Below are positions 40,488-50,900 of a stretch of 64,000 bases of DNA, piece by piece. Where the stretch lies: assembly GCA_034521575.1 (NCBI GenBank), contig JAXHMJ010000005.1, forward strand, positions 124,001 through 188,000, read 5' to 3'. The stretch is from a candidate division KSB1 bacterium (GTDB lineage Bacteria; Zhuqueibacterota; Zhuqueibacteria; Residuimicrobiales; Krinioviventaceae). The notes below the pieces were generated by a model. That model was given only the letters and a program-made list of their open reading frames with translations. It was not told the DNA's origin and ran no database searches. A program made the position numbers and the translations under genes. Each line of letters begins with the position of its first letter. Position 1 is the first letter of the stretch.

Positions 40488-40919
40488 TTATTCGGATTTC
40501 GGCAAAATCATCAGCATATGGTCAATATCCGCTTCTTTGAACACGTCACCCCGGGGCGCGAAGCCATGTTGTTTGTAAAAATCAAGCAGATACAGCTGAG
40601 CGTGCATTTTCATCTGCTCGAATCCGTGCTGACGCGCAACCCGCATCATATAGTCCACAAGCCGGTGACCGATCCCCTTGCCGCGCCAGGGGTCGCGCAC
40701 GGCAATGCGTTCAAATTTGGCAAATCCGTCCACAAAACGCAGACGCGCCGCAGCCACGGGTTCGCCATCCAGTTCCCCCAGAATATGCAGGCTGCTGTAT
40801 TCATATTCATCGATCTCAATATGGTAGGGACATTGCTGTCCGGCCATAAACACAATGGCGCGCACCATATGCACTTTGAGCAGCTCGTCGTAGGAAGACA
40901 CCAGTTTAAACATTTTCAT
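40488..40919 (-). CDS. GNAT-family N-acetyltransferase
   Basis: 143 residues, single GNAT domain. Acetyl-CoA-binding motif A is visible as RIAVRDPWRGKGIGHRLVDY (R-x-x-G-x-G) and motif B as LYLLDFYKQHGFAPRGD. The pattern (MVRAIVFMAGQQCPYHIEID near the start, EADIDHMLMILPK at the end) matches the ElaA/YjcF-like small acyltransferases. Substrate unknown. Frame intact. Confidence 0.9.
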   Translation of the reverse strand: MKMFKLVSSYDELLKVHMVRAIVFMAGQQCPYHIEIDEYEYSSLHILGELDGEPVAAARLRFVDGFAKFERIAVRDPWRGKGIGHRLVDYMMRVARQHGFEQMKMHAQLYLLDFYKQHGFAPRGDVFKEADIDHMLMILPKSE

Positions 40920-41000
40920 TTCTCCCGGATCATAGGCTTGTTATCAGGTTCGTAATATTTTACCGGCCGTTTGTCATTGCTGACACAAACCGGCAGTTCA

Positions 41001-41798
41001 TCAAATTCTGTAATGATACATCAGGATGCCGGCGGCCACCGCTACATTCAGGGAATCCGTGTCGTTATGCATGGGAATGACAACACTTTGATCGCTATAC
41101 CGCAGACAATCCTCCGTCAGGCCGTAGGCCTCGGGACCGAGCATGAGCGCAACCCGCTCCGGCGGCCGCACCTGATTCAGCGGCGCTGCGTCCGCGGTCA
41201 ATGCTGCGGCGTGAATCGGAATGTTCAGGTCCCGAATCGCGGCAAACGAAACGTTCAGGTCCGCACTCACAGCCAGGTGCAAACGCAGACTGGCGCCCAT
41301 GCCGGTGCGCAGAGCGCGGCGCGAAAACGGATCGCAGCAGGATGAACCGAGCAGCACATTGGAGAAACCCAATCCCGCGGCGCTGCGCAGGATCAGGCCC
41401 AGATTCTCCGTATTGTTGATTTCCGGCAGGATCAGCAGACGCTGAATCGCGGATATCTGCGACAACATACGGTCATCGGACCACAGCGGCTGACGCCGCG
41501 CCAGAGCCATAACCCCGCGATGAAAGTGAAATCCGACACTCTCCGACAGCACCGATTCCGGCGCCGTATAAACCGGCACATCAGCGGGCAGCCAATTCCG
41601 CACCCGTTCAAGCCGCTTTTCGGAGACAAACAGTGAAACCACGGTATAGTCCGACTCGAGCAGCCGCTGCACCAGAAACCCGCCTTCGGCCAGAAACAGG
41701 CCGTGCGCCGCCAGAGAGTTGTCACGTACATTGCAGTAGCATACAAGCCGCTCGTCGTCAGTGCGCTCAATTCGAATGATATTTTCCACCGGGATCAC
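41001..41798 (-). CDS. SpoU/TrmH-family RNA 2'-O-methyltransferase
   Basis: 265 residues. An N-terminal substrate-binding region (GLFLAEGGFLVQRLLESDY) is followed by a SPOUT knot domain with the three family motifs: LPEINNTENLGLILRSAAG (motif 1), VALMLGPEAYGLTED (motif 2) and VVIPMHNDTDSLNVAVAAGI (motif 3). Predicted to methylate ribose in rRNA or tRNA; the target cannot be told. It overlaps the end of the disrupted sulfatase-like gene by 4 bp (ATGA). Confidence 0.92.
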   Translation of the reverse strand: MIPVENIIRIERTDDERLVCYCNVRDNSLAAHGLFLAEGGFLVQRLLESDYTVVSLFVSEKRLERVRNWLPADVPVYTAPESVLSESVGFHFHRGVMALARRQPLWSDDRMLSQISAIQRLLILPEINNTENLGLILRSAAGLGFSNVLLGSSCCDPFSRRALRTGMGASLRLHLAVSADLNVSFAAIRDLNIPIHAAALTADAAPLNQVRPPERVALMLGPEAYGLTEDCLRYSDQSVVIPMHNDTDSLNVAVAAGILMYHYRI

Positions 41799-42713
41799 AA
41801 GCGCCCTTCCACAAACGGCACCTCAAAGACCTTGTCATGCATAATGGGACCGTGCCCGAAATAGCCCTGTTCGCCAAACAGCTCACCGTGATCCGAAGTC
41901 ACGGTGATATAGGTATTGACCGGAACCGAATTGAACAGCCGTTCCAGCACTGTGTCCAGGTATTCGACAGCACGAATTTGCCGCTCGCGCAGCCTGGTTG
42001 AGTTTATCCTGATCAAAAAACGCCTGTTTGTCATCCACCAGTTTGCCGCCGACGATGTGTTCATCCAGATGTTTGAACACACCGTGCACGCCGCTGATGC
42101 GCGGCCACTGGTCTTTGGTTATCCATCCGGCAGTGCATCAGGGATAATGCGTCTCGCCCACATTCAGCAGATAAAACGACGGCGCCTCGTCGGAAAACTG
42201 CAGGTCATCGAGCATGGCGTTCATGTCATTATGACTGGGCATTTGTTTGAACGAATCGAATCCGCAATTCAGCGGCGTATTCGGATTGATCACCGGCAGC
42301 GACACCCTGGCGTGCGTGCGGTATCCCAGTTCGGCGCGCATAAACAGCGGCAGATACAGATTCGGCACCAAATTTTTAAACTCGAATTGACTGATGCCAA
42401 AACGTTCGTTGAATTTGATAAAATCCTGTTTGTAATATTCGGACGCGTACACCTGCGCCGGACTGGTATGCGGCAAGAGTCCCATGAGCATGTTGTAATG
42501 CGACGGCGCGGTCCAGGACGCATAGCTGTAGCGTTTTTCCACAGAGCCGAGTTTTTTGATGGTTTTCGGCTGTGCCTCGAGCAGAACGTATCATAGCGGC
42601 AAGCTGTCCAGCACCACCAGAATATAATTGTTCTTGGCCACGGGTTTCCGGGTTGGGGCAGGTGCGGGACGCCGGTATATTTTTTCCTCTTGTTTTCGTG
42701 AGAATATCCGCAT
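41795..42713 (-). pseudogene. Sulfatase / alkaline-phosphatase-superfamily hydrolase gene with at least four frameshifts
   Basis: From ATG 42713 the pieces in different frames read as one protein: YILVVLDSCRYDTF (metal-binding Asp and the position of the superfamily nucleophile), SYASWTAPSHYNMLMGLLPH, YLLNVGETHYP, DQWPRISGVHGVFKHLDEH, RQIRAVEYLDTVLERLF and ITVTSDHGELFGEQGYFGHG (the SDHG metal motif). The breaks lie near 42600, 42575, 42140-42120 and 42010. About 305 residues in all, short for a sulfatase but like small DUF229/arylsulfatase-A-like members. No CxPxR sulfatase maturation motif is seen; the nucleophile would be Thr or Ser. The density of indels points to a decayed gene or a badly read stretch. 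Confidence 0.65.
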
Positions 42714-42840
42714 AATCATCCTTTCTGTTCGATGCCTGTAATGTAAGGGTTCTTGATGAAAAATAAAACGGCAAACTCTGCTTGTTTTTTTAACTTGTTT
42801 TTAATATTATTAGAGAATTCATAACCAACAGGGAGATCCT

Positions 42841-43740
42841 ATGCAGACCTTTGCCTATACCACTGAGCGCGGCGAACCCAGAATCGGGGTGATGGTTCAA
42901 CACAAACCATTTGATTTTACCCGTATCTGGCAGATTTACAAAGACATCCACAATTCGCCGAAAACCCCGGATTATCATTTTATCCAGATCATGATCGAAA
43001 CCGGCAATTTCAACGCCGAAGCGTTGAATGAAGTCGTGCACGAGGTGCAGGAATTCCGCGGACTGACCGATCTGGCCATCCAGGGCAATATCAATTACGC
43101 GGTTCCCATTCAGCGGCCGCAGAATATTTTGTGCCTGGGGCGGAATTACAAAAAACACGCGGAGGAAATGAACAACAAACCGCCGGACGAACCCATTCTG
43201 TTTGCCAAATGTCCCTCCGCCCTTCTGCCGCATCAGGGCGCCATCCGCATTGCCAAAGACATCGGCCGCGTCGATCACGAAATCGAACTGGCGATTGTGA
43301 TCGGCAAAGAAACCATACGCGTGAGCCAGCAAAACGCCATGCAGCACGTGGCCGGATTCAGCATTGCCAATGACGTGAGCGCGCGCGATCTGCAGGCAGA
43401 ATACAAGAAACGCGGACTCCCCTGGACCCTGTGCAAGGGTATGGACACCTTTCTGCCCATGGGCCCGTATCTGGTGCCGGCGGACGCGATAGACAACCCG
43501 CAGAACCTGACTCTAAAATGCAAAGTCAACAGCGAGATGCGGCAGACCTCCAGCACCGCGGAAATGATCTTTGATATTCCCTACATCATTTCCTATATCT
43601 CGAAATATATCACCCTGCAGGCTGGCAATATCATCTGTACCGGCACACCGGAAGGCGTATCGCGGTTGAATCCCGGAGATACCGTGCAATGCAGCATTGA
43701 CGGACTGGGCGTGTTGAGCAATCGGGTGATGGAGGGGTAA
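42841..43740 (+). CDS. Fumarylacetoacetate hydrolase (FAH) family protein
   Basis: 299 residues. The C-terminal FAH fold has NILCLGRNYKKHAEEM, EPILFAKCPSALLPH, VDHEIELAIVIGKE (the metal-binding E-x-E after the conserved His), AGFSIANDVSARDLQ, KGMDTFLPMGPYLVP and the final GNIICTGTPEGVSRL. The N-terminal 85 residues are the usual variable cap. Family members hydrolyse or decarboxylate beta-diketo-like acids, or hydrate/isomerise them; the precise substrate is unknown. AGGGAGATCCT precedes the ATG as a good ribosome-binding site. It is divergent from the sulfatase-like gene. Confidence 0.93.
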   Translation: MQTFAYTTERGEPRIGVMVQHKPFDFTRIWQIYKDIHNSPKTPDYHFIQIMIETGNFNAEALNEVVHEVQEFRGLTDLAIQGNINYAVPIQRPQNILCLGRNYKKHAEEMNNKPPDEPILFAKCPSALLPHQGAIRIAKDIGRVDHEIELAIVIGKETIRVSQQNAMQHVAGFSIANDVSARDLQAEYKKRGLPWTLCKGMDTFLPMGPYLVPADAIDNPQNLTLKCKVNSEMRQTSSTAEMIFDIPYIISYISKYITLQAGNIICTGTPEGVSRLNPGDTVQCSIDGLGVLSNRVMEG

Positions 43741-43969
43741 AAAGGTATTATTGTAATCATTCGTGTTTGAAAAAGATAGTATCATGTTTTATTTACACAA
43801 TAGAATAGACTGGCTGAGCATGAAAGATCATGGGGTCAGTTCATAAAACATTATAATAGTCGATTTGGATTCCCCCATTTGATGCACTGGCCGTCCATAG
43901 CAAGATGCAACAGTTATTCGCAAAGGAAATGATAAAAATTATTAACGGATCCAACAAGGTATTGGCTGC

Positions 43970-44330
43970 ATGATTAGCGGTTACATACATTCTCGAGTGT
44001 GCGAATGGGCAATATTACACAGGAAGCACTAAAATCTCGAAAGAAGGTTGGCACAACATCAGACGGGTGAAGGTGCGCATTTACAAAAAACATCTTCCGG
44101 TAAAACTGGTGCTATTTTGAAGAATTTCAAAGAATTGACGAGGCCTTTTACCGGGAGAAACAAATACAAGGGTGGAGCAGAAAAAAGCTTTAATCTCCGG
44201 GGAGGTTGTTGATTTGCACAAACTTGCTGAATGTAAAAATGAAACACATTTTAGAAATGCACCCTTTGACTCCGCTCAGGGGGCAGACGACTCCGAGCAG
44301 GGGGCAGAAAAATTTGAGCAGGTTACATAA
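43970..44330 (+). pseudogene. GIY-YIG endonuclease remnant
   Basis: Fragments in shifting frames spell a small GIY-YIG nuclease: YILECANGQYYTGSTK, LERRLAQHQTGEGAH, then KKHLPVKLVYFEEFQRIDEA, FYREKQIQGWSRKKALI, GEVVDLHKLAECKNETHF, and a tail FDSAQGADDSEQGAEKFEQV. Nearly every break is a one-base change in a short A or T run (near 43985, 44035, 44082, 44090, 44112 and 44187). The family is often horizontally moved and often found decayed. Since six indels fall within 360 bp, loss of function is more likely than sequencing error alone. Confidence 0.7.
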
Positions 44331-44368
44331 AAAAAGGTGATTGAGCGGAGCCGAAATCACCGGCCCTT

Positions 44369-45151
44369 TCAACACCCAAACAACGACTCCTTCAACCCTT
44401 CCGGCCCGAACTGCTGCCGGTATTCATCATTTTCCAGCAAATGCTGCGTCACCGGTTCCTGTTCGCGTTTGATGAGATATTTGAGTTCATCCAGATTATC
44501 CGACCAGCGCACGCCGGTCCAGAACTGCACGCCGCTGAACTGGGTTTTGTACAAGGCGCGGCGATGATAGCAGGAACCGAGATAGATATAATTGCAGCCC
44601 TGGTTGTGCATGTGCTGAATCGTTGAGGTCATCATATACATACCCAGATTTTTCTGATGGTAATCCAGATCGTAAAACGCGTAATAATAAAACGCCGCGT
44701 CCGGCGGCTGCAGATACAGCACGACCAGCCCGATGTCCTGTTGTGATTCGCGGTCCCGGTACCGCATCACATGCGAGCAAACTGGCGAGCCGAACAGGCT
44801 GTCCAGGCGGTCATCGCTCATAATTTCCTCGCCGAACTTGCGGTCGGCATATTGCTTGCAGAACCGCCGCCATTCCGGCGTAAACTCGAATTCGTCCCGC
44901 GGCAGCATGGTATACTGCACGCCGTCACCCTTGCGCAAAACACGCCGATTTTCGGATGACGGCGCAAACCCGTTCAGAGGCACGCGCACATGCCGGCACA
45001 TATAAAAACGATCGAGTTGATGCGAGTTAGGAAGAAATCCCCGGCTGAATGCAGCGGCCGGAGATTCGCCGTCGTCGAGAGTCGCCCAAACAGCATAAGG
45101 GAAAATATAATGATCATAATCGGATTTGTATTCTGAAAAAAAAATCTTCAT
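44369..45151 (-). CDS. ATE/Bpt-like aminoacyl-tRNA-protein transferase
   Basis: 260 residues resembling the arginyl/leucyl-tRNA-protein transferases of the N-end rule pathway. The N-terminal part has MCRHVRVPLNGFAPSSENRR, which matches the ATE N-terminal domain, though with a single Cys of its usual CxxC. The C-terminal GNAT-like part has LYLQPPDAAFYYYAFYD, NLGMYMMTSTIQHMH, YIYLGSCYHRRALYKTQFSG and QFWTGVRWSD, comparable to the Y-K-x-x-F ending of the family. It would transfer an amino acid from tRNA to protein N-termini. The family call rests on motif resemblance. Confidence 0.7.
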   Translation of the reverse strand: MKIFFSEYKSDYDHYIFPYAVWATLDDGESPAAAFSRGFLPNSHQLDRFYMCRHVRVPLNGFAPSSENRRVLRKGDGVQYTMLPRDEFEFTPEWRRFCKQYADRKFGEEIMSDDRLDSLFGSPVCSHVMRYRDRESQQDIGLVVLYLQPPDAAFYYYAFYDLDYHQKNLGMYMMTSTIQHMHNQGCNYIYLGSCYHRRALYKTQFSGVQFWTGVRWSDNLDELKYLIKREQEPVTQHLLENDEYRQQFGPEGLKESLFGC

Positions 45152-45196
45152 GGTTCCTCAATTCTCATACGCACATGTGGTTCAAGCGTTCAGCGT

Positions 45197-46472
45197 TTAT
45201 TCTTCACCCGGCGGCCACAAACTGGCGCCGATGTCCGTGCGGTAATAACTGGACAGGCAGTAAATTTTCTTGATAGTTTCATAACAGCGGTCCACAGCCC
45301 TTTGCAGCGAGGCATCCACGGCCACAATATCGGCCACACGGTGACCGGACATGAGCATATCGCCTTTTTTCCCGGGCACCACCTCGTTCCACCAGATATC
45401 GCAGGTAGGCTTGTCGTTCAGGCGCACAGTGAGGAACGGCCCTTCGATCTTGATATAGGGATATCCCCAGCCGGCGAGAGGTCAGGGACGCGGCGTATTC
45501 TTTGCCTTTGACAAAGCTGATATTTAGAGGCTTGTTGCGTCCGACGTTGATGATGGTTTCCACCGGATTTTCCAGCATGCGCCACAAGGCCGGACCGGTG
45601 GTAATTCCGGTGCGCACATTGTATTCGATCATGTGCCAATCGCCGTCGCGTTTAACCGCGGTGATCTGAACCGGACCGTTAAAGTCGACCTCGCGGAACC
45701 ACGGCAGCAGCGGCGTCAGGCATTGCTCAACCAGCCCGTACGTGTCCTCCGGATCCGCCTCGACCAGTCCGCCCAGCGGCGCCCCGGCCACGGGTCCCAT
45801 ATTGCCGTCAAACGCGCGCTTGTATTCCTGGTTGGTGACCATGGGATAAATCGTGCCGTTGCTGACAAAGGCCACGTGTCCCGCTTCGCGGCGTCCCATA
45901 TATTCCTGCAGGAACACCCCTTCCGCGTAATCCACATGCTCCAGCCAGCTTTTGGTGTCCTGCACGGTCTCGGTCACAATGGTGTGCACCGGACTGCCGG
46001 GCGCGCACAACGGATTTTTGATCACATAGGGTTTGGGATGTTTTTCCACATAGTCCAGGGCTTCCAGACGGTTGCGGGCCACAAAGGCATCCGCCGCCGG
46101 TATGCCGTACGTTGCGCACAATTCCCGACCGAAAAAGCGGTCGCGTTCCAGCCTCATGGCATCGCGCACCGGGGAAAGCACCGGTACATCCATGGCCAGA
46201 AATTCGTCTTTCCACTCCTGCTCATGCCAATTGATCGACATGGGGATGACCAGATCAATATCCAGATCCCGGATCAACGGACACGGGTTCGGATACTCTT
46301 TATAATGAAACGTCCCTCCTTCCAGCGACGGCCCATAGTTGCCGTAATCGCGGGTCAGGTAACACCAGGTTTTAGCACCCCGTTCCGAGAGTACACGCAT
46401 GGCCGAAGACGCAAAAGACCCCATCCCCAGCACCATAATACGCGCTTGTCTGCCGTCAATAATATCTTGCAT
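45197..46472 (-). CDS. ATP-grasp ligase related to phosphoribosylamine-glycine ligase, one frameshift
   Basis: From ATG 46472 (MQDIIDGRQARIMVLG, preceded by AAAGGACGG). The N-terminal Rossmann-like part has VLGMGSFASSAMRVL and IDLVIPMS. The ATP-grasp part has RLERDRFFGRELCATYGIP, KPYVIKNPLCAPGS, VFLQEYMGRREAGHVAFV, EVDFNGPVQI and MIEYNVRTGITTGP, in the order found in PurD/GARS-type ligases. The final domain lies in another frame: removing one base near 45481 gives LAGWGYPYIKIEGPFLTV and the end at 45197. It differs enough from PurD that a dedicated carboxylate-amine ligase is possible. It is just upstream of the ATE-like gene on the same strand. Confidence 0.78.
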
Positions 46473-46494
46473 AGTCCGTCCTTTTTTTAGTATC

Positions 46495-47536
46495 TTAACT
46501 GAAAAATAAAAACCAGGACGCATTGATCAAAAAATGCGTCAGGGCCGAAGCCGTGATTTTACGGGTTCGAATATAGACCCAGCCGTAGAACACACCGGAG
46601 AGCGTCGCCAACAGCATCATAGCCCACGGCACCGGGAACTCGGCACCGCCGAGCGAAACCTGTGCCACCGGCGCGTACACATCATTGATATGCGCCAATC
46701 CGTAAATCACGGATGATATGACAAGCGCCCACAACACATTATAGCGCCGATTCTGCAGTTTCTTTTCTATCAATGTATACAGCACCCCGCGGAACAAAAT
46801 CTCCTGGGGAATCGCAATAAAAAATCCAATAGAAATCAGCTTGACAATCACCTGATGAAATCCGGGAAGCCGTTTGGCCATGCTGACAAAACCGATCTGA
46901 CCGCCGACAACCGTCAGGAGCACAAACAAAATCATAAAATGAAACAGCGCCACAGTCCATTCCCGCTGTTCGAGCCGGTACTCGTAGCCGAGTGGAAAAT
47001 TGAGCCGGACCTGATAAATATATAGCAACAGTAGCAATCCGAACAGCATGGACAATGACACAAAGGCATGTACCGGCGGCAAGTTAACCATACCGATCCC
47101 CCCGAATTCCAGCGAAACCCAGAGAACGGCGAGTATTACCATATCGTGCCATAATAAAGACTGTTTATCTTTGGGCCGAATAAACAGCAAAAGCAGAGGC
47201 GTAGCAGTGTACAGCAACAGCCAAAGAGACTGCATCACAGAGACCTGATCGGTCAGCAGACCATACAGCACCAGGGTCAGCCATCCCGCTGCAGCAATGA
47301 TCCGGATATTAATGCGGCCCTGCGATTTCTGCCATCGCTTGACGAACACCGGGTTGCCCATAAAAATAAAAGGAGCGGCAAAACAGGACAAACAGAATGA
47401 ATGTAATGACGGTCAGGCCGCCTCCCACAGGGGTCTGAACGAGCACCCTGGCAAATATAAAAACAATCACCGCCAGAATGACAAATTCCCGCGTGAGAAC
47501 CGTTTTAAGGGGTTTCCTTTTATGCTTTGTTTTCAT
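46495..47536 (-). CDS. CPBP-family intramembrane protease (CAAX-like), one frameshift
   Basis: From ATG 47536 (MKTKHKRKPLKTVLTREF). A multi-span membrane protein with the conserved Abi/CPBP motifs: EILFRGVLYTLIEKKL (the E-x3-R glutamates are reduced to PQEILFRG), WALVISSVIYGLAHIND (motif 2 His) and TRKITASALTHFLINASW (motif 3 His/Asn). The first span lies in another frame; one base near 47375 joins them (LSCFAAPFIFMGNPVF). About 347 residues. The family includes prenyl-protein proteases and bacteriocin-immunity proteins; the role here is unknown. Confidence 0.82.
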
Positions 47537-47903
47537 AATAAACCTGTTGGATTCTAAAGTTGTAGCAGCACAGGCGTAACGATCTCCGCCGTTGTAAATA
47601 CGGACATGATTGGGTAATATAATAATTAAAAAACAATTTATCAATCCATGTCCTGAAATTCATAGTTTTAGCCCAATTTATGAACGTCAGTCATTTGAAT
47701 TGGTCAATTTGCACCACACCCCCTGCCGGATACAGACTGCGCAACAGCGGGATTTACAGGCTGAACTTATTTAATTAACTTATTTTATTATAGTTATAAT
47801 ATTACAATTATGAAATAAAAGCATTATGGACGTTTCATAATGGCACGGCATTTGCTATTTTGTAAACAATCTATAAACAATAACTAACGGCTTGGAGTGG
47901 AGA
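47537..47903. promoter_or_regulatory. Divergent intergenic region with a 9-bp inverted repeat
   Basis: 367 bp, AT-rich toward the right, no gene recognised. ATTATGAAA at 47807-47815 is inverted as TTTCATAAT at 47833-47841, 17 bp apart, and lies about 63 bp before the start of the large PAS protein: a candidate operator. GGAG at 47894-47897 is 6 bp before the ATG at 47904 and decides that start. Confidence 0.4.
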
Positions 47904-50900
47904 ATGTCGAATTCTTCCCAACATGAGGGAATACAAGAAGAGATTCGACAAATACAGAATGACAGTTACTATAATGCAGCGTGTATTGCTGCATTAAATG
48001 AACTCTCATTTGCGATCAGCATCCAGAATGAACAAACCGGACAATTTATTTATTGTAACCGGGCGTTCCAGGAATGGATGCATATCGAAGAATCCGAACT
48101 TGTGGGCAAACAATCAAGTGAACTGTTTCCGGACGACCCGGAGCCGGTTAATTTTGATTGCCCGCCGGACTGGCCGTTAAAAGGTGAATTCAAACGTATC
48201 CGGGCAAACAACCAGGAATTTCTGGTTCAAACCCATCAGGTCCAGCTTCCGGCAGAAGACTCGGATGAAACGCTTTTACTGAACATTTATCTGGACAAAT
48301 CCCGGGAAGCTCAGGAACTGGCCCGTCTTTGCCGGTCGGAAAAAGATTTTGAAAATTCCGAGATACTGGCAAGAATAGGCCACTGGACCTATGATTTCAG
48401 TACGGACCGCATACAGCACTCCTCCCAGTCCCAGCGCATCCTGGACCTGCCTCCGGAACTGACCACCCACAACTGGATGAGATTTTTGTATCTTGTTCAT
48501 CCGGATGACCGGGAACGCGTCAACACCTCGTTCAAACAGGCAGCCATTCATCAGACATTATTTCAGGAAAAATTCAATCTGCGTCCGCAGGATGAAAAAT
48601 CAAAACGTATCCAGAGCAGAGGTTATTTTGAATATAATGAATACGGTGCGCCCGGCCGGTTTTTAGGCGTATTCATAGATATCAATGAATACGAAGAAAA
48701 CGTTGAAAAACTTTTAGACTTTCAGAAAGAACTGGAAACATCGGATGCGGTTGCCAAATTCGGGCACTGGACCTATGAGCGCGAAACGAACATGATCACC
48801 CTTTCATCCGAGATCAGCCGTTTATATAAACTCTCTCAGGTTCAGCTGAGTCTGCGCACATTACTTGAATTTATTCAACCGTTAGAGCGCAAAAAATTAT
48901 TCAATATTCTGCGGGATAAAACAAATCTGTTTGAAACCGAATTTCAAATCAATATCAACCAGCAAAAGCGCTACATCTATGTGACCGGACGCAAGTATTT
49001 TAACGATCAGGGAAAAATTTCCAAAAGCCTGGGAACGATCCAGGACATCACGCACTATAAACAGACGGTTCCCATCGAAACAGACAAGGACCTGTATCAG
49101 GGAATATTTGCGCGTTCTCAGGACGGTATGCTGCTGTTCAAGATCAGAGGTGCCGAGTCGGAACAACCGCAGTTCTGGTGCCACGATGTCAACCGGGCGT
49201 TTCTACAACAGTTCAATGTTGATAAAAACAAGGTATTGCAGCGCAGCTTTCATCAACTATTCAGCCGCCGGGCCCGGCGCTGGATTGAGCATCTCAAGAC
49301 TGCGGTATACAATCAAACGGCCGGCAGCTGGGAGATTTATCGACCCTCCCTGGAACGCTATTTCAATGTTTCGGTCTATTCTCCGAGAAAAGATTTCCTC
49401 ATCATGCGTTTTCATGACATTACAGATGATAAACTGGCCGAGGAGCAATATAAAACCTCGGATCTGCATCTGAATTTACTCATGGAAAATTCAATCGATA
49501 CCTTCTGGATCACCTCTATTGATTTGAAACCGATCCTGATCAGTCGTTCCGCCTCGGTCATGCGCGGCTTTTCCATGCAGGAAATCTATCAACAGACTTT
49601 AAAAGAAAAACTGACTCTTGCTTCCTATCAATTATTTTTCAAACATCTTCGACCGTTTTTGAAACAGGTGCACAAGGGCAGTCAAAGTCACAAACCGGTT
49701 CTGGACATTGATCTGGATTTTCGTCATAAAAACGGTGGACAGGTTCCGGTCAAAATGCGCATCACTGCAGTCTATAACGCTGCTCAGCAGCCTGTGGCAC
49801 TGGTGGGTGTAAACCGACAAGCGCACCCCGAGGATCAGCTTCCTTCACCGTCAACCGCCGGCGGATTTCAGAACGTCGGACTTTGGTGTTTTGATGCAGA
49901 AACCGAAGCGTTTCTGGTTACGCAAAAATCACTCGAATTGATCAACTATGACAACAATCATATTGAAAATATCTACAGCCTGAAAGACTGGGTGCATCTG
50001 GTGGTTCACCCTGATGATAAAAGGTACGTTTTCAAAACCATGCAGCAGGCTCTAAACAAAGGTCAGGGATGGGAGGTTTCTTATCGATTAAAGAGCCAAC
50101 AGAATGGAAAAGTTCATGAAACCACCCAGATTGAACTGGACAGCAAAAAGCGCATCGTCCGTATATGGGGCATACTCCAGGAATATGCTGCGGACTATGA
50201 AACGGCAGCCGTACAGGAACAGGAAGAATCATTTGTGCTTCGTTCGTTACCGGATATTTTTATCCGGTTTGATCGAGATCTGCAGGTAAACACAATTCAC
50301 ATCCCCCCGCGCTATCGAGACATCTTTATGCAAGAGCGGGAAAAACCGCTAACTGCCGTGCTCCCCAAACAGGTAAAAGACGCTGTTCTGCCTGCGATCG
50401 AACGGCTGTCCGAACATCCCCAACAGCAAAAGATCGAGTTTTACATCACCATAGACGGAAATCAAACACCTTTTGAAGCCCGCATTATCCCGGAGGAACC
50501 GGGACAAGGTGTTCTTATTCTGAGAGAGCTTTGTGAACAGAACGACGAAACAGGCAACTATGAAATCATACTCAATGAGACACCGGAGCGAATTGCCTGT
50601 CTGGATATATCCGGGCGATTGATGTATGCCAATACCGGTTTTTATTCGGTACTGGGTTATACAAAAGAAGATTTTGAAGACGAGTCGGAAGGCGATCTCG
50701 TTCATCCCGAGGACAAACAGATTTTTATTGACGCCTTTCAGAATGTTCAGGAAAACGGCAAAACATTATGTGAATACCGAGTCAAAACCAAAGACGGGAA
50801 TTGGAAACAAATTGAAGCCTATGCCACCTTGCTCACCTATGGTGACTATGCATCATGTTCCTTGTGGGTCAGCCATGAAAAGAGAGAAGAACAGCCGATT

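Noticed and set aside
43741-43969. A further gene between the FAH enzyme and the GIY-YIG relic
   Set aside because: Only short unconvincing frames are present. The sequence is AT-rich and nothing protein-like could be read in it.
46550-46580. TTCGAAT-type sequence suggestive of a tRNA T-loop
   Set aside because: No cloverleaf can be drawn around it and it lies inside the CPBP protease gene.
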